Source: an uncultured Collinsella sp.
GTDB lineage: Bacteria > Actinomycetota > Coriobacteriia > Coriobacteriales > Coriobacteriaceae
Assembly: GCA_902478995.1 (NCBI GenBank)
Contig: CABSNF010000031.1
Span: 1-24,454 of the forward strand
Direction of reading: 5' to 3'
Length of the DNA: 24,454 bases
Shown here in pieces: positions 1 to 9,480 of the stretch (position 1 is the stretch's first letter; every line of letters begins with the position of its first letter). The position numbers and the translations under genes were made by a program. Below the pieces are notes generated by a model. The model saw only the letters and a program-made list of their open reading frames with translations, made no database searches and was not told where the DNA came from.

Positions 1-797
1 CGCTCGGCATCGACACCGTCATGCGCTCTGGCTTTTTGATGCCGCTCCTAGAGCGCCACGCCGCAAGCGAGTTTTTCCTGGGTGACTTTGCCGTCACCGC
101 AGCGCGCACCCACAAGGATGCCACCGAGCAGGAGCTCATGCGCGCGTCCTCGGCCGCCAACGACGCCGTGATGGACGACGCCATCAAGCTCGTCCACGAG
201 GGCGTGACGGAACGCGAGATTGCCGACCAGATGCTCGGCTTGTATCGCAAGCACGGCTGCGAGGGCTTTAGCTTTCCGCCCATCGTGAGCTTTGGCGCCA
301 ACGCCGGCGACCCGCATCACGAACCCGACGACACCGCGCTCAAGCGCGGCGACGTGGTGCTGTTCGACATTGGCGGACGCCGCTGCAACTACTGCTCGGA
401 CATGACGCGCACGTTCTTTTGGGGCGAGCCGGACGAAGAGACGGCGCGCATCTACGATATCGTGCGCCGCGCCAACGAGGCCGCCGAGGCGCTCATCGCA
501 CCGGGCGTGCGCATGTGCGACCTGGACCGTGCCGCACGCGACGTGATTGAAGACGCGGGCTATGGGCAGTACTTTACGCATCGCCTGGGACACTCGATCG
601 GCCTGCAGGATCACGAGCCGGGCGACGTCTCGCTCGTCAACGAGCAGGTCGTAGAGCCGGGCATGACCTTCTCCATCGAGCCGGGCATTTACCTCCCCGG
701 CCGCACCGGCGTCCGCATCGAGGACCTGGCCCTAGTTACCGAGTCCGGCGTCGAGATTCTCAACGCCTACCCCCATGATCCGGTCCGCCTAGACTAG
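1..797 (+). CDS. M24 family metallopeptidase (Xaa-Pro aminopeptidase/dipeptidase type), 3' part
   Basis: This is a cytosolic metallopeptidase of the pita-bread fold that probably removes residues next to proline from short peptides. The frame is open from base 3 of the window, so the start lies upstream and the N-terminal creatinase-like domain is at least partly missing. The M24 metal ligands are visible in order: Asp in VVLFDIGG and Asp in CSDMTRTFF, His in HRLGHSIGLQDHEPG, Glu in TFSIEPGIY and Glu in GVRIEDLALV. The C-terminus is complete and ends at TAG 795-797. A perfect 13-bp hairpin follows within 4 nt. It is the only plus-strand gene and is convergent with folC. Which M24 subfamily (PepQ, PepP or YpdF-like) it belongs to cannot be decided without the N-terminus, so no symbol is given. 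Confidence 0.93.
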   Translation, partial: LGIDTVMRSGFLMPLLERHAASEFFLGDFAVTAARTHKDATEQELMRASSAANDAVMDDAIKLVHEGVTEREIADQMLGLYRKHGCEGFSFPPIVSFGANAGDPHHEPDDTALKRGDVVLFDIGGRRCNYCSDMTRTFFWGEPDEETARIYDIVRRANEAAEALIAPGVRMCDLDRAARDVIEDAGYGQYFTHRLGHSIGLQDHEPGDVSLVNEQVVEPGMTFSIEPGIYLPGRTGVRIEDLALVTESGVEILNAYPHDPVRLD

Positions 798-800
798 GCA

Positions 801-830
801 ATGCGGCAAAGGGGCAGCCCTTTGCCGCAT
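801..830 (+). terminator. Hairpin after the M24 peptidase gene
   Basis: A perfect 13-bp inverted repeat (801-813 ATGCGGCAAAGGG, 818-830) with a 4-nt loop starts 3 nt after the stop codon. No T-tract follows, so termination efficiency is uncertain, but its position fits the 3' end of the peptidase transcript. Confidence 0.6.
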
Positions 831-853
831 CATATGAACAGCGCCACAAAAAC

Positions 854-991
854 GGCCTATCTACTACGTTTAACCCGCATGGGTCGACCATAACTGGTTT
901 TTCGCAATATCTGCAAGCCGTCTACCTGCGGTTTTAATTTCGCGATTCTCGGCATGGTCGAGGGTAGTCGGTAAAACGTAGTAGATAGGCC
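854..991. repeat. Long inverted repeat, 22-bp arms around a 94-nt core
   Basis: The left arm 854-875 begins GGCCTATCTACTACGTTT. The right arm 970-991 is its reverse complement with one mismatch. The core 876-969 has no obvious gene but contains a small palindrome (ATGGGTCGACCAT, 879-891). It looks like a small palindromic element or a MITE-like relic. No target duplication was recognised. Confidence 0.7.
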
Positions 992-1026
992 CATTTCGTG
1001 GCAAGCGAGTCAACTCGGGGCACAGG

Positions 1027-1063
1027 GCAGCCAAAAAAGCCCCGTCCCAAATTGGCTGCTTTT
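1027..1063 (+). terminator. Possible intrinsic terminator
   Basis: GCAGCCAA (1027-1034) and TTGGCTGC (1052-1059) form an 8-bp stem with a 17-nt loop, followed on the plus strand by TTTT (1060-1063). It could act as a second terminator for the peptidase gene. The long loop makes this tentative. Confidence 0.35.
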
Positions 1064-1065
1064 GA

Positions 1066-1130
1066 GTTGCGGTGATATACGGACTGTTTGAGGCTTCTGG
1101 CTTGTAAAACAGTCCGTATTTCACCGCAAC
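1066..1130. repeat. Dispersed palindrome, copy 1
   Basis: The arms 1066-1089 and 1107-1130 match at 23 of 24 positions when one is reverse-complemented (core GCGGTGAAATACGGACTG), with a 17-nt loop. A second copy with the same arm sequence lies at 13306-13380. This copy sits 13 nt beyond the folC stop codon. No T-tract follows on either side. Confidence 0.85.
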
Positions 1131-1145
1131 CGATGAGGGGATGGG

Positions 1146-2489
1146 TTAGCGGAGCAGGCCGGCTACTTCGCCGGCTAGGGTGATGGTGCCGGCGGCAACG
1201 AAGGACTCGCCCGCGGCATCGAGAGCCGCGAGGGCCTCGGGCACGCTCGCGTACACGCCCGCGAGCTTATCGGCGTCCACCAGGGCAGCAAGCTCCTCTG
1301 CCGGTAGGGCGCGGTCGGAATCGGTCTGCGTCACAACCACACGGGGGAACGCCGGAACAAGCACATCGACGATACCCGCCACGTTCTTGTCGGCCAGCGC
1401 AGCACACAGCAGCGTGGGGCGATTCTCTACACGCGAATCAATCTCGTCTAGCGCGCTTACAAAGTTCTCGCAGCTCTGGGGGTTATGGCAGGCATCAATC
1501 AGCTTGAGCGGATCGGTCCCCAGCACATCAAAACGACCCGGCGTGGGACAGCCCATAAGTGACGCATCAAGCACATCGTGGTTGAGCTCGCGACCCAGAT
1601 ACCCCTCGCAAAGCATAATCGCGCACGCGGCATTCTGCGGCTGATAGGCCGGCTTGACCATGCTCGACGTATAGATCGCGCGCGGCGTGGTACAGCTGAA
1701 CTCAACCGTATCGCCCACATGCGCCGGCACCTTAGTCGTGGCGTGGCTCACCACCAGCGGCACAACGCCGCACTCGCGGCAACGGGCATCCATCACACAT
1801 TGAACGCTCGCCTCATGCGTGCCCTCGCCCAAAACAACCAAGCGTCCGGGTTTGATAACCGCAGCCTTCTCACCCGCAATGGCCTCGAGCGTGTCGCCCA
1901 AAATACGTGTGTGATCGAGCCCAATGCCCGTAATAGCAACGGCGACGGGATCGGTCGCGCTTGTGGCGTCCCAACGCCCGCCCATGCCAACCTCGAGCAC
2001 GGCAACATCCACCGCGGCCTCGGCAAACACGACAAGTGCGGCAGCCGTCAGCAGGTCAAACGGCGTGATGGAATAGGCGCGCTCCCCCGCCGCCACACGG
2101 CGCGCATTCACGCGATGTCCCGCCTCAACAGCGGCAGAAACGCCACGGGCAAACGCCTCATCGCTCACGACGCGCCCGTCAACCTCCATGCGCTCGGGAT
2201 AGCGAACCAGCTGCGGCGACGTATACAGCGCGGTCTTGAGCCCCTCACCACGAAGAATGGCAGCCGAAAAACGCGTAGTCGAAGTCTTGCCATTGGTACC
2301 GGCTATCTGGACGCAATCATAGAACTCGTCAGGACGACCAAGCTCATCGAGCATCTCAACGACGGTCTCGAGCAACGGTGTGGAATAACGCGCAATCTTG
2401 CCCGTATCGGCCGCAAGTGCAACAGCCTCATCAAAAGAAAGCTCCGGAACCTCAAACGGCACCGAATACAACCCAGAACGCTTTGCCAT
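1146..2489 (-). CDS. folC: Bifunctional folylpolyglutamate synthase/dihydrofolate synthase
   Basis: This cytosolic Mur-ligase-type enzyme attaches glutamate to dihydropteroate and extends the polyglutamate tail of folates using ATP. With the start at 2489 it is about 447 residues, normal for FolC. The P-loop AGTNGKTSTTR lies at about 63-73, followed by EVGMGGRWDATS, the ITGIGLDHTRILG segment, GEKAAVIKPG and the late DACHNPQS motif. The start ATG at 2487-2489 is preceded by a GAGGGG ribosome site (2499-2504). The frame also has an upstream ATG at 2546, but that would place a terminator hairpin inside the coding region, so the downstream start is preferred. It follows valS on the same strand, separated by about 270 nt of structured leader. 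Confidence 0.95.
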   Translation of the reverse strand: MAKRSGLYSVPFEVPELSFDEAVALAADTGKIARYSTPLLETVVEMLDELGRPDEFYDCVQIAGTNGKTSTTRFSAAILRGEGLKTALYTSPQLVRYPERMEVDGRVVSDEAFARGVSAAVEAGHRVNARRVAAGERAYSITPFDLLTAAALVVFAEAAVDVAVLEVGMGGRWDATSATDPVAVAITGIGLDHTRILGDTLEAIAGEKAAVIKPGRLVVLGEGTHEASVQCVMDARCRECGVVPLVVSHATTKVPAHVGDTVEFSCTTPRAIYTSSMVKPAYQPQNAACAIMLCEGYLGRELNHDVLDASLMGCPTPGRFDVLGTDPLKLIDACHNPQSCENFVSALDEIDSRVENRPTLLCAALADKNVAGIVDVLVPAFPRVVVTQTDSDRALPAEELAALVDADKLAGVYASVPEALAALDAAGESFVAAGTITLAGEVAGLLR

Positions 2490-2509
2490 AGCCAAAGTCC
2501 CCTCAACAT

Positions 2510-2541
2510 AAAAAGAGGCCCGTAAGCAACAACGAGCCCCT
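2510..2541 (-). terminator. Terminator/attenuator hairpin in the folC leader
   Basis: On the minus strand AGGGGCTCGT (2541-2532) pairs with ACGGGCCTCT (2523-2514) around an 8-nt loop. The stem has ten pairs including two G-T wobbles, and a run of five T (2514-2510) follows. It ends only about 20 nt before the folC ATG, so transcripts reaching folC from upstream must pass it. It may be the valS terminator with readthrough, or a conditional attenuator. Confidence 0.65.
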
Positions 2542-2640
2542 CCCATTCAAAATATCAGCCAAACACCGCTTTGCAGCAGAATCAAGGCCACAACCCAGTG
2601 GTCCTACCGGGCAGCGGACGCCCCCGTAAAAGCTATGGGA

Positions 2641-2748
2641 GCGGTTTGGGGCTTTGCTCGATACAAGTTCCGCACGAGCCGAAGGCCACTTAATGTGGCC
2701 TTCGTGCGAGCAGGACTGTCCGCAGTAGCGAGCAATGCCCCAAACCGC
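2641..2748. repeat. Nested palindrome between valS and folC
   Basis: The outer arms 2641-2660 (GCGGTTTGGGGCTTTGCTCG) and 2729-2748 are reverse complements at 19 of 20 positions. Inside lies a perfect 10-bp hairpin CGAAGGCCAC (2680-2689) with GTGGCCTTCG (2695-2704) around TTAAT. The whole could fold as one long RNA hairpin or a DNA cruciform. It starts 16 nt after the valS stop. Confidence 0.75.
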
Positions 2749-2763
2749 GTCCCCCAGTACCGC

Positions 2764-5460
<2,697 letters not shown>

Positions 5461-5480
5461 ATATCTCTCCCTGTCCCGCC

Positions 5481-5520
5481 GGGGAGGAATGCAGGCCCGC
5501 TAGGGCCTACATTCCTCCCC
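5481..5520 (-). promoter_or_regulatory. 18-bp leader hairpin upstream of valS
   Basis: On the minus strand the arms 5520-5503 (GGGGAGGAATGTAGGCCC) and 5498-5481 pair over 18 positions with one G-T wobble and a 4-nt TAGC loop. No T-tract follows. The hairpin ends about 8 nt before the valS ribosome site. No T-box consensus was recognised around it. It may protect the mRNA 5' end or regulate translation. Confidence 0.55.
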
Positions 5521-5613
5521 TTAGGTATCGATTACTTCAGTCTGAATGACTTCGCTGAGGCTTAAACAAACACACAGAATAACACAGGTAGTTGGGGTTA
5601 TTGCGCATATATA

Positions 5614-5649
5614 AAATAGCCTCCGACCGCGGGTGGTCGGAGGCTATTT
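5614..5649 (-). terminator. Intrinsic terminator of the clp operon
   Basis: A perfect 15-bp stem (AAATAGCCTCCGACC, 5649-5635 and 5628-5614 on the minus strand) with a 6-nt loop. The stem itself ends in TTT and TATAT follows. It lies 21 nt after the clpX stop codon. Its symmetry would also allow it to work on the plus strand. Confidence 0.88.
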
Positions 5650-5670
5650 GCAAACACGTTTTAGGCAGGT

Positions 5671-7083
5671 CTAGCCGTAGATACGCTGGGGCTGTTCTTC
5701 GCCCTTTACGGCGGCTTCGGTTACGACGACCTTGGCAACGCCCTCCTCACTGGGGAGGTCGAACATCGTCTGCTGCAGCACGTCCTCGCAGATGGCACGC
5801 AGGCCGCGGGCGCCGGTCTTGCGGGCGAGCGCCATGCGGGCGATCTCGTGCAGCGCCGCGTCCTCAAACTCAAGCTCAACGTCCTCGAGCTGGAACATCT
5901 TGCGGTACTGACGCACCACGGCATTCTTGGGCTCGGTCAGGATCGACACCAGGTCGTCCTCGTCGAGTGCCTGCGTCTGGGTGACGACGGGCGTACGTCC
6001 CACAAACTCGGGGATCATGCCAAAGGCGTTGAGGTCCTGCGGGAGCACCTGGCGCAGCAGGTCGTTCTCGTCGACCGAGGTGGGGCCGGCGATCTCGGAG
6101 TTAAAGCCCACGCCCTTGTTGCCCACGCGATCGGCAATGATCTTATCCAGACCAACAAAGGCACCGCCGCAGATGAACAGGATGTTCGTCGTGTCGATCT
6201 GCAGCAGCTCCTGCTGGGGATGCTTGCGGCCGCCGGTGGGCGGAACGCTGGCAACCGTGCCCTCAAGAATCTTAAGCAGTGCCTGCTGGACGCCCTCGCC
6301 CGAAACATCGCGGGTGATGGAGAGGTTCTCGGCCTTGCGGGCGATCTTGTCGATCTCGTCCACGTAGATGATGCCCACCTGCGCGCGCTCAATGTCGCCA
6401 TCGGCGGCGTTGATGAGTTTGAGCAGGATGTTCTCCACGTCCTCGCCAACGTAACCGGCCTCGGTGAGCGCGGTGGCGTCGGCGATGGCAAACGGCACCT
6501 CGAGGATGCGCGCGAGCGTCTGGGCCAGCAGCGTCTTACCGGTACCGGTGGGGCCAAGCAGCAAAATATTGGACTTGGCGAGCTCCACCTCGTCCATGTC
6601 ATCGTCAAACTGGGCGCCCATGCCCGATGCCTCGTCAAAGGCGGACACCGCGGCACCGCCCTCGATCACGCGACGGTAGTGGTTGTACACGGCCACCGAC
6701 ATGGCGCGCTTGGCGTCCTCCTGGCCCATAACATAGGCCGAAAGCTCGTCATAAATCTCGTGCGGCGTCGGCACGTGCGTGATGACCTGACGGTCGTCCT
6801 CGAGCTCAAAGCCCTCCGTCTCGGGGTCAGCGGCGGGCTGGGACGCATCCTGGCCGTGGTCGTTGAGGAAACCCGGGAGATTGCCGTTGCGGGCGGCGTC
6901 CATAAAGTCCGAAGCCAACGACTCCTCAAGGATCTCGGAGCAGGCGGCGACGCACTCGTCGCAGATAAAGATGTTAGTCGGACCCTTTACAAGACGACGG
7001 ACCTGGCCCTGCTCTTTTCCGCAGAAGGAGCAGCGGATGGGATTGCCGTTCTCGTCAAAGTTGTCCTGCATGTTACCTGCCAT
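5671..7083 (-). CDS. clpX: ATP-dependent Clp protease ATP-binding subunit ClpX
   Basis: This AAA+ unfoldase recognises tagged proteins, unfolds them and feeds them to ClpP in the cytosol. With the start at 7083 it has 471 residues. The zinc-binding domain has CxxC pairs at 18/21 and 41/44. The AAA+ domain has Walker A GPTGTGKT at 177-184, pore loop GYVGED at 210-215 and Walker B IIYVDEID at 238-245, with the sensor 2 segment GARGLRAI near the end. A VGF tripeptide (GNKGVGFNSE) sits where ClpX proteins carry the IGF loop that docks on ClpP. Compared with E. coli ClpX there is an acidic extra segment around 143-165, before Walker A. The start at 7083 has AAGGA about 8 nt upstream and lies 1 nt after the clpP stop, so the two are translationally linked. 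Confidence 0.97.
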   Translation of the reverse strand: MAGNMQDNFDENGNPIRCSFCGKEQGQVRRLVKGPTNIFICDECVAACSEILEESLASDFMDAARNGNLPGFLNDHGQDASQPAADPETEGFELEDDRQVITHVPTPHEIYDELSAYVMGQEDAKRAMSVAVYNHYRRVIEGGAAVSAFDEASGMGAQFDDDMDEVELAKSNILLLGPTGTGKTLLAQTLARILEVPFAIADATALTEAGYVGEDVENILLKLINAADGDIERAQVGIIYVDEIDKIARKAENLSITRDVSGEGVQQALLKILEGTVASVPPTGGRKHPQQELLQIDTTNILFICGGAFVGLDKIIADRVGNKGVGFNSEIAGPTSVDENDLLRQVLPQDLNAFGMIPEFVGRTPVVTQTQALDEDDLVSILTEPKNAVVRQYRKMFQLEDVELEFEDAALHEIARMALARKTGARGLRAICEDVLQQTMFDLPSEEGVAKVVVTEAAVKGEEQPQRIYG

Positions 7084-7084
7084 C

Positions 7085-7705
7085 CTAGGCGTCCTTCGCG
7101 GCAAGATCGCGCGAGGTGACGATACGGTCGATCAGGCCGTAGTCGAGGGCCTCGGCAGCGGTCAGGTAGTTGTCGCGCTCGGTATCGGCCTGGACCTTCT
7201 CGATCGGCTGGCCCGAGGCGTCGGACAGGATTTGGTTGAGCTCGCGGCGGGTCTTCTTGATCTCCTCGGCCACAATCTCGATCTCGGTCTGCTGGCCCTG
7301 GGCACCGCCGCTGGGCTGGTGAATCATGACCTTGGAGTGCGGCAGGCAGAAGCGCTTGCCCTTGGCGCCGGCCGAAAGCAGCACGGCGGCCATGGACGCG
7401 GCCATGCCCACGCAGATGGTGGAGACCTGCGGCTTAATGAAGTTCATGGTGTCCAGAATCGCCAGACCGGAGTAGACCTCGCCACCGGGCGAATTGATGT
7501 AGAGCGAGATATCCTTCTCGGCATCCTGGCTCTCAAGATGCAGCAGCTGGGCAACGACCAGGTTGGCGCTGACGGAGTTGATCTCCTCGCCCAAGAAGAT
7601 GATGCGGTCGTTGAGCAGGCGCGAATAGATATCGTAGCTGCGCTCGCCGCGCGGCGTCTGCTCGATAACGTATGGCACGAGGGCGGAATCGAACTTAGCG
7701 ATCAT
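7085..7705 (-). CDS. clpP: ATP-dependent Clp protease proteolytic subunit ClpP
   Basis: This serine peptidase forms the tetradecameric degradation chamber that works with ClpX. From the start at 7705 it has 206 residues. The catalytic triad is visible: Ser104 in VGMAASMAAV, His129 in KVMIHQPSGG and Asp178 in TERDNYLTA, with the same residue spacing as in E. coli ClpP. The ATG at 7703-7705 has GGAG 6 nt upstream. An alternative in-frame ATG lies 12 nt earlier (7717) but has a poorer ribosome site. It is immediately followed by clpX. Upstream, 160 nt separate it from tig and contain an 11-bp hairpin, so it may have its own promoter as well as readthrough from tig. Confidence 0.97.
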   Translation of the reverse strand: MIAKFDSALVPYVIEQTPRGERSYDIYSRLLNDRIIFLGEEINSVSANLVVAQLLHLESQDAEKDISLYINSPGGEVYSGLAILDTMNFIKPQVSTICVGMAASMAAVLLSAGAKGKRFCLPHSKVMIHQPSGGAQGQQTEIEIVAEEIKKTRRELNQILSDASGQPIEKVQADTERDNYLTAAEALDYGLIDRIVTSRDLAAKDA

Positions 7706-7750
7706 ACGCATCTCCATTTCTCTTACGGACCAATAGTGGTTCTAGACAAA

Positions 7751-7791
7751 CGTACGGTGCCCGCATGCTATGCATTGGCTGGCACCGTACG
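7751..7791 (-). terminator. Hairpin between tig and clpP
   Basis: CGTACGGTGCC (7791-7781 on the minus strand) pairs perfectly with GGCACCGTACG (7761-7751), with a 19-nt loop that can form a further small stem. TTTGTC follows on the minus strand. It is probably a partial terminator of tig. The short T run makes it moderate evidence. Confidence 0.5.
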
Positions 7792-7867
7792 AAGCAACCG
7801 GATAACCGGCTTATAACTTTACCCCATCACGGGCGCATCCATGCGCTCGCGGGAAAGGTGGCGAGAA

Positions 7868-9169
7868 TTACTCGGCGTCCTTGGCGGTCTCGTCGACCTC
7901 GGTCACCTTGGCGTTCTCGACCAGGTGATCGACGGCCTTGGAGCGACGGATGGACTCGCGGACGGCAGGCATGCGGCCATCGGCGATGAATTCGGCCTTG
8001 GAAGCCTCGACGTCCTTGACGCCGGCCTTCTCGAACTCGGCATTAATGTCGTCCTCGGTGACCTCGATCTTGAGCTCACGGGCGAGAGCGTCGAGCGCCA
8101 GGGACTCACGGGCGACGTCGTTGGCCTGCTTGTGCAGGTCGCCGATGAACTGCTCCATGGTCAGGCCGGAAGCGGGCAGCCAGGTGTCCAGGGTCATGCC
8201 GCGGGCAGCGAGGTTGGACAGGAAGTTCTGGCCGAGCTCCTCAAAGACGGACTGCTCGTAGTCGGCGTCCATCTCGTCGAGCTGCAGACGCTCGGCGAGA
8301 GCGGAGACGCAACGGTTCTCCTTCTCGGCCGGCAGGCGGGAAGCCTTGTCCTGCTCGATCTCGATCTTGATGGCGTCGCGCATAGCGTCGATGCTGTCAA
8401 AGCCAAAGTCGGACTTGACGAGCTCGTCGGTGAGCTCGGGGGTGTTGCGGACCTTGATGCCCTTGACGGTGACCTCGACGGTGTGGGTCTCGGCCTCCTC
8501 GCCCTCCTCGACCTCGTCGGTCCAGGTGACGGTCTTGACGTCGTCAACGTTAGCGCCGATCAGGGCCTCGTTGAACTCCTTGGGGTTGCTGTCGCTACCG
8601 GCGATGAGCATGCGGCCCTCAGCGGCGAAGTTGTCGGCGTTCTCGACGGCCTTGAGGTCGACGGTAACGTAGTCCTCGGCCTCGACGGCGCGACCCTCGA
8701 CGTCCTCGAAGGTGGCACGGTAGTTGAGGAGCATCTCGACCTGGTTGTTGATCTCGGACTCGGTGACCTCCGCGGGAGGCATCTCGATCTCAACGGCGTC
8801 GAAGGAGGAGAGCTCGGCAGCAGGACGCAGGGAGAACTCGACGGTGTAGGTGTAGTCCTCGTGATCCTTGGCGAGGTCGAGCTCCTTGTAGTCACCGCTC
8901 TTGGTGGGGACGATGTCCAGCTCGTTGAGGACGACGGGCTCGTTGGCGGCGATCAGGTCGTTGGTGGCCTGAGCGAGGGTAGCCTCGGCGCCAAGGGCAG
9001 AGTCGATGACCGGACGGGGAGCCTTACCGGCGCGGAAGCCCGGGAAGCGGTACTTCTTGGCGGTGTCCTTGTAGGCCTTCTTGATCGCGGCGTCGACGTC
9101 GGCGGCCGGGATAGTGACTGTAGCGGTGAGCTTGGCGTCCTTGACGTCAGAAGCGGTGATGTTCAACAC
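7868..9169 (-). CDS. tig: Trigger factor (ribosome-associated chaperone)
   Basis: This folding chaperone and FKBP-type prolyl isomerase docks at the ribosomal exit tunnel. It is about 433 residues, normal for the family. The ribosome-binding signature appears as GFRAGKAPR at about residues 44-52. The middle FKBP-like domain (EDYVTVDLKAV to TVEVTVKGIKV) is followed by the helical C-terminal chaperone domain, which is acidic and ends in AKDAE. The start is not an ATG with a good site. An AGGAGG (9173-9178) lies 3 nt before GTG 9169 and 6 nt before TTG 9166, so either of these is likelier than the ATG at 9223. It is followed by clpP and clpX, the classic tig-clpP-clpX order, and preceded by a tRNA-Leu gene. 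Confidence 0.95.
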   Translation of the reverse strand: MLNITASDVKDAKLTATVTIPAADVDAAIKKAYKDTAKKYRFPGFRAGKAPRPVIDSALGAEATLAQATNDLIAANEPVVLNELDIVPTKSGDYKELDLAKDHEDYTYTVEFSLRPAAELSSFDAVEIEMPPAEVTESEINNQVEMLLNYRATFEDVEGRAVEAEDYVTVDLKAVENADNFAAEGRMLIAGSDSNPKEFNEALIGANVDDVKTVTWTDEVEEGEEAETHTVEVTVKGIKVRNTPELTDELVKSDFGFDSIDAMRDAIKIEIEQDKASRLPAEKENRCVSALAERLQLDEMDADYEQSVFEELGQNFLSNLAARGMTLDTWLPASGLTMEQFIGDLHKQANDVARESLALDALARELKIEVTEDDINAEFEKAGVKDVEASKAEFIADGRMPAVRESIRRSKAVDHLVENAKVTEVDETAKDAE

Positions 9170-9257
9170 GTTCCTCCTCATACTGCCCAGCTTATCTGAG
9201 GTGCTGGTACCTTTATGCAACAAAGAGTCGCGACGGCGGGAGCCGACGCAGGTGCGT

Positions 9258-9341
9258 TGGTGCGGGCGAAAGGACTCGAACCTTCACGGGAATCCCACCA
9301 GAACCTAAATCTGGCGCGTCTACCAATTCCGCCACGCCCGC
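9258..9341 (-). tRNA. tRNA-Leu (anticodon UAG)
   Basis: The acceptor arms GCGGGCG (9341-9335) and CGCCCGC (9268-9262) pair fully, with discriminator A (9261) and an encoded CCA (9260-9258). The anticodon stem CCAGA/TCTGG encloses TTTAGGT, giving anticodon UAG, which reads CUA codons. There is a D-loop with AATTGGTAGA and a T-arm with GGTTCGAGTCC. A variable arm of tRNA-Leu type (GTGGGATTCCCGT) is present. It lies about 90 nt upstream of tig on the same strand. Confidence 0.96.
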
Positions 9342-9360
9342 ATGAGCGCACAGACTAGGA

Positions 9361-9369
9361 ATGATAGCA
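9361..9369 (-). promoter_or_regulatory. Extended -10 box for tRNA-Leu
   Basis: On the minus strand TGCTATCAT contains an extended -10 (TGn plus TATCAT, 5 of 6 matches to TATAAT). It ends 19 nt before the tRNA 5' end. No good -35 was seen. It could drive the tRNA and possibly tig. Confidence 0.4.
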
Positions 9370-9431
9370 GATACGAACGGCAAGCGCACGCACACCTTTT
9401 ACAGGCTCACGACCTCACCACGAGTGCAAAC

Positions 9432-9457
9432 GGCGGGGCGAGTTGCCCCACCCCGCC
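9432..9457 (-). terminator. Terminator after the molybdenum hydroxylase genes
   Basis: GGCGGGG (9457-9451 on the minus strand) pairs with CCCCGCC (9438-9432), with further GGGGC/GCCCC-like pairing inside. GTTTG follows, a short T run. It lies 24 nt after the stop codon. Confidence 0.5.
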
Positions 9458-9480
9458 AATTACGACTTATTGCTGACCCG

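Larger units (their letters stand above)
831..1142. other. Repeat-rich intergenic region between convergent genes
   Basis: About 310 nt without a convincing gene. It contains three separate inverted repeats: 854-875 with 970-991, 1027-1034 with 1052-1059, and 1066-1089 with 1107-1130. An 84-codon minus-strand frame (870-1124) starts inside the last palindrome and reads through arms of the others. Its residues follow the repeat structure, and I do not regard it as a gene. Confidence 0.7.

Noticed and set aside
870..1124. 84-codon minus-strand frame between the peptidase gene and folC
   Set aside because: It starts within a palindrome and runs through two inverted repeats. No ribosome site or family match was recognised.
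2490..2763. Folate (THF) riboswitch before folC
   Set aside because: The leader is structured, but I could not match the known THF riboswitch conserved bases.
5461..5613. T-box riboswitch for valS
   Set aside because: The conserved T-box sequence and specifier arrangement were not found by eye. Only one long hairpin is present.
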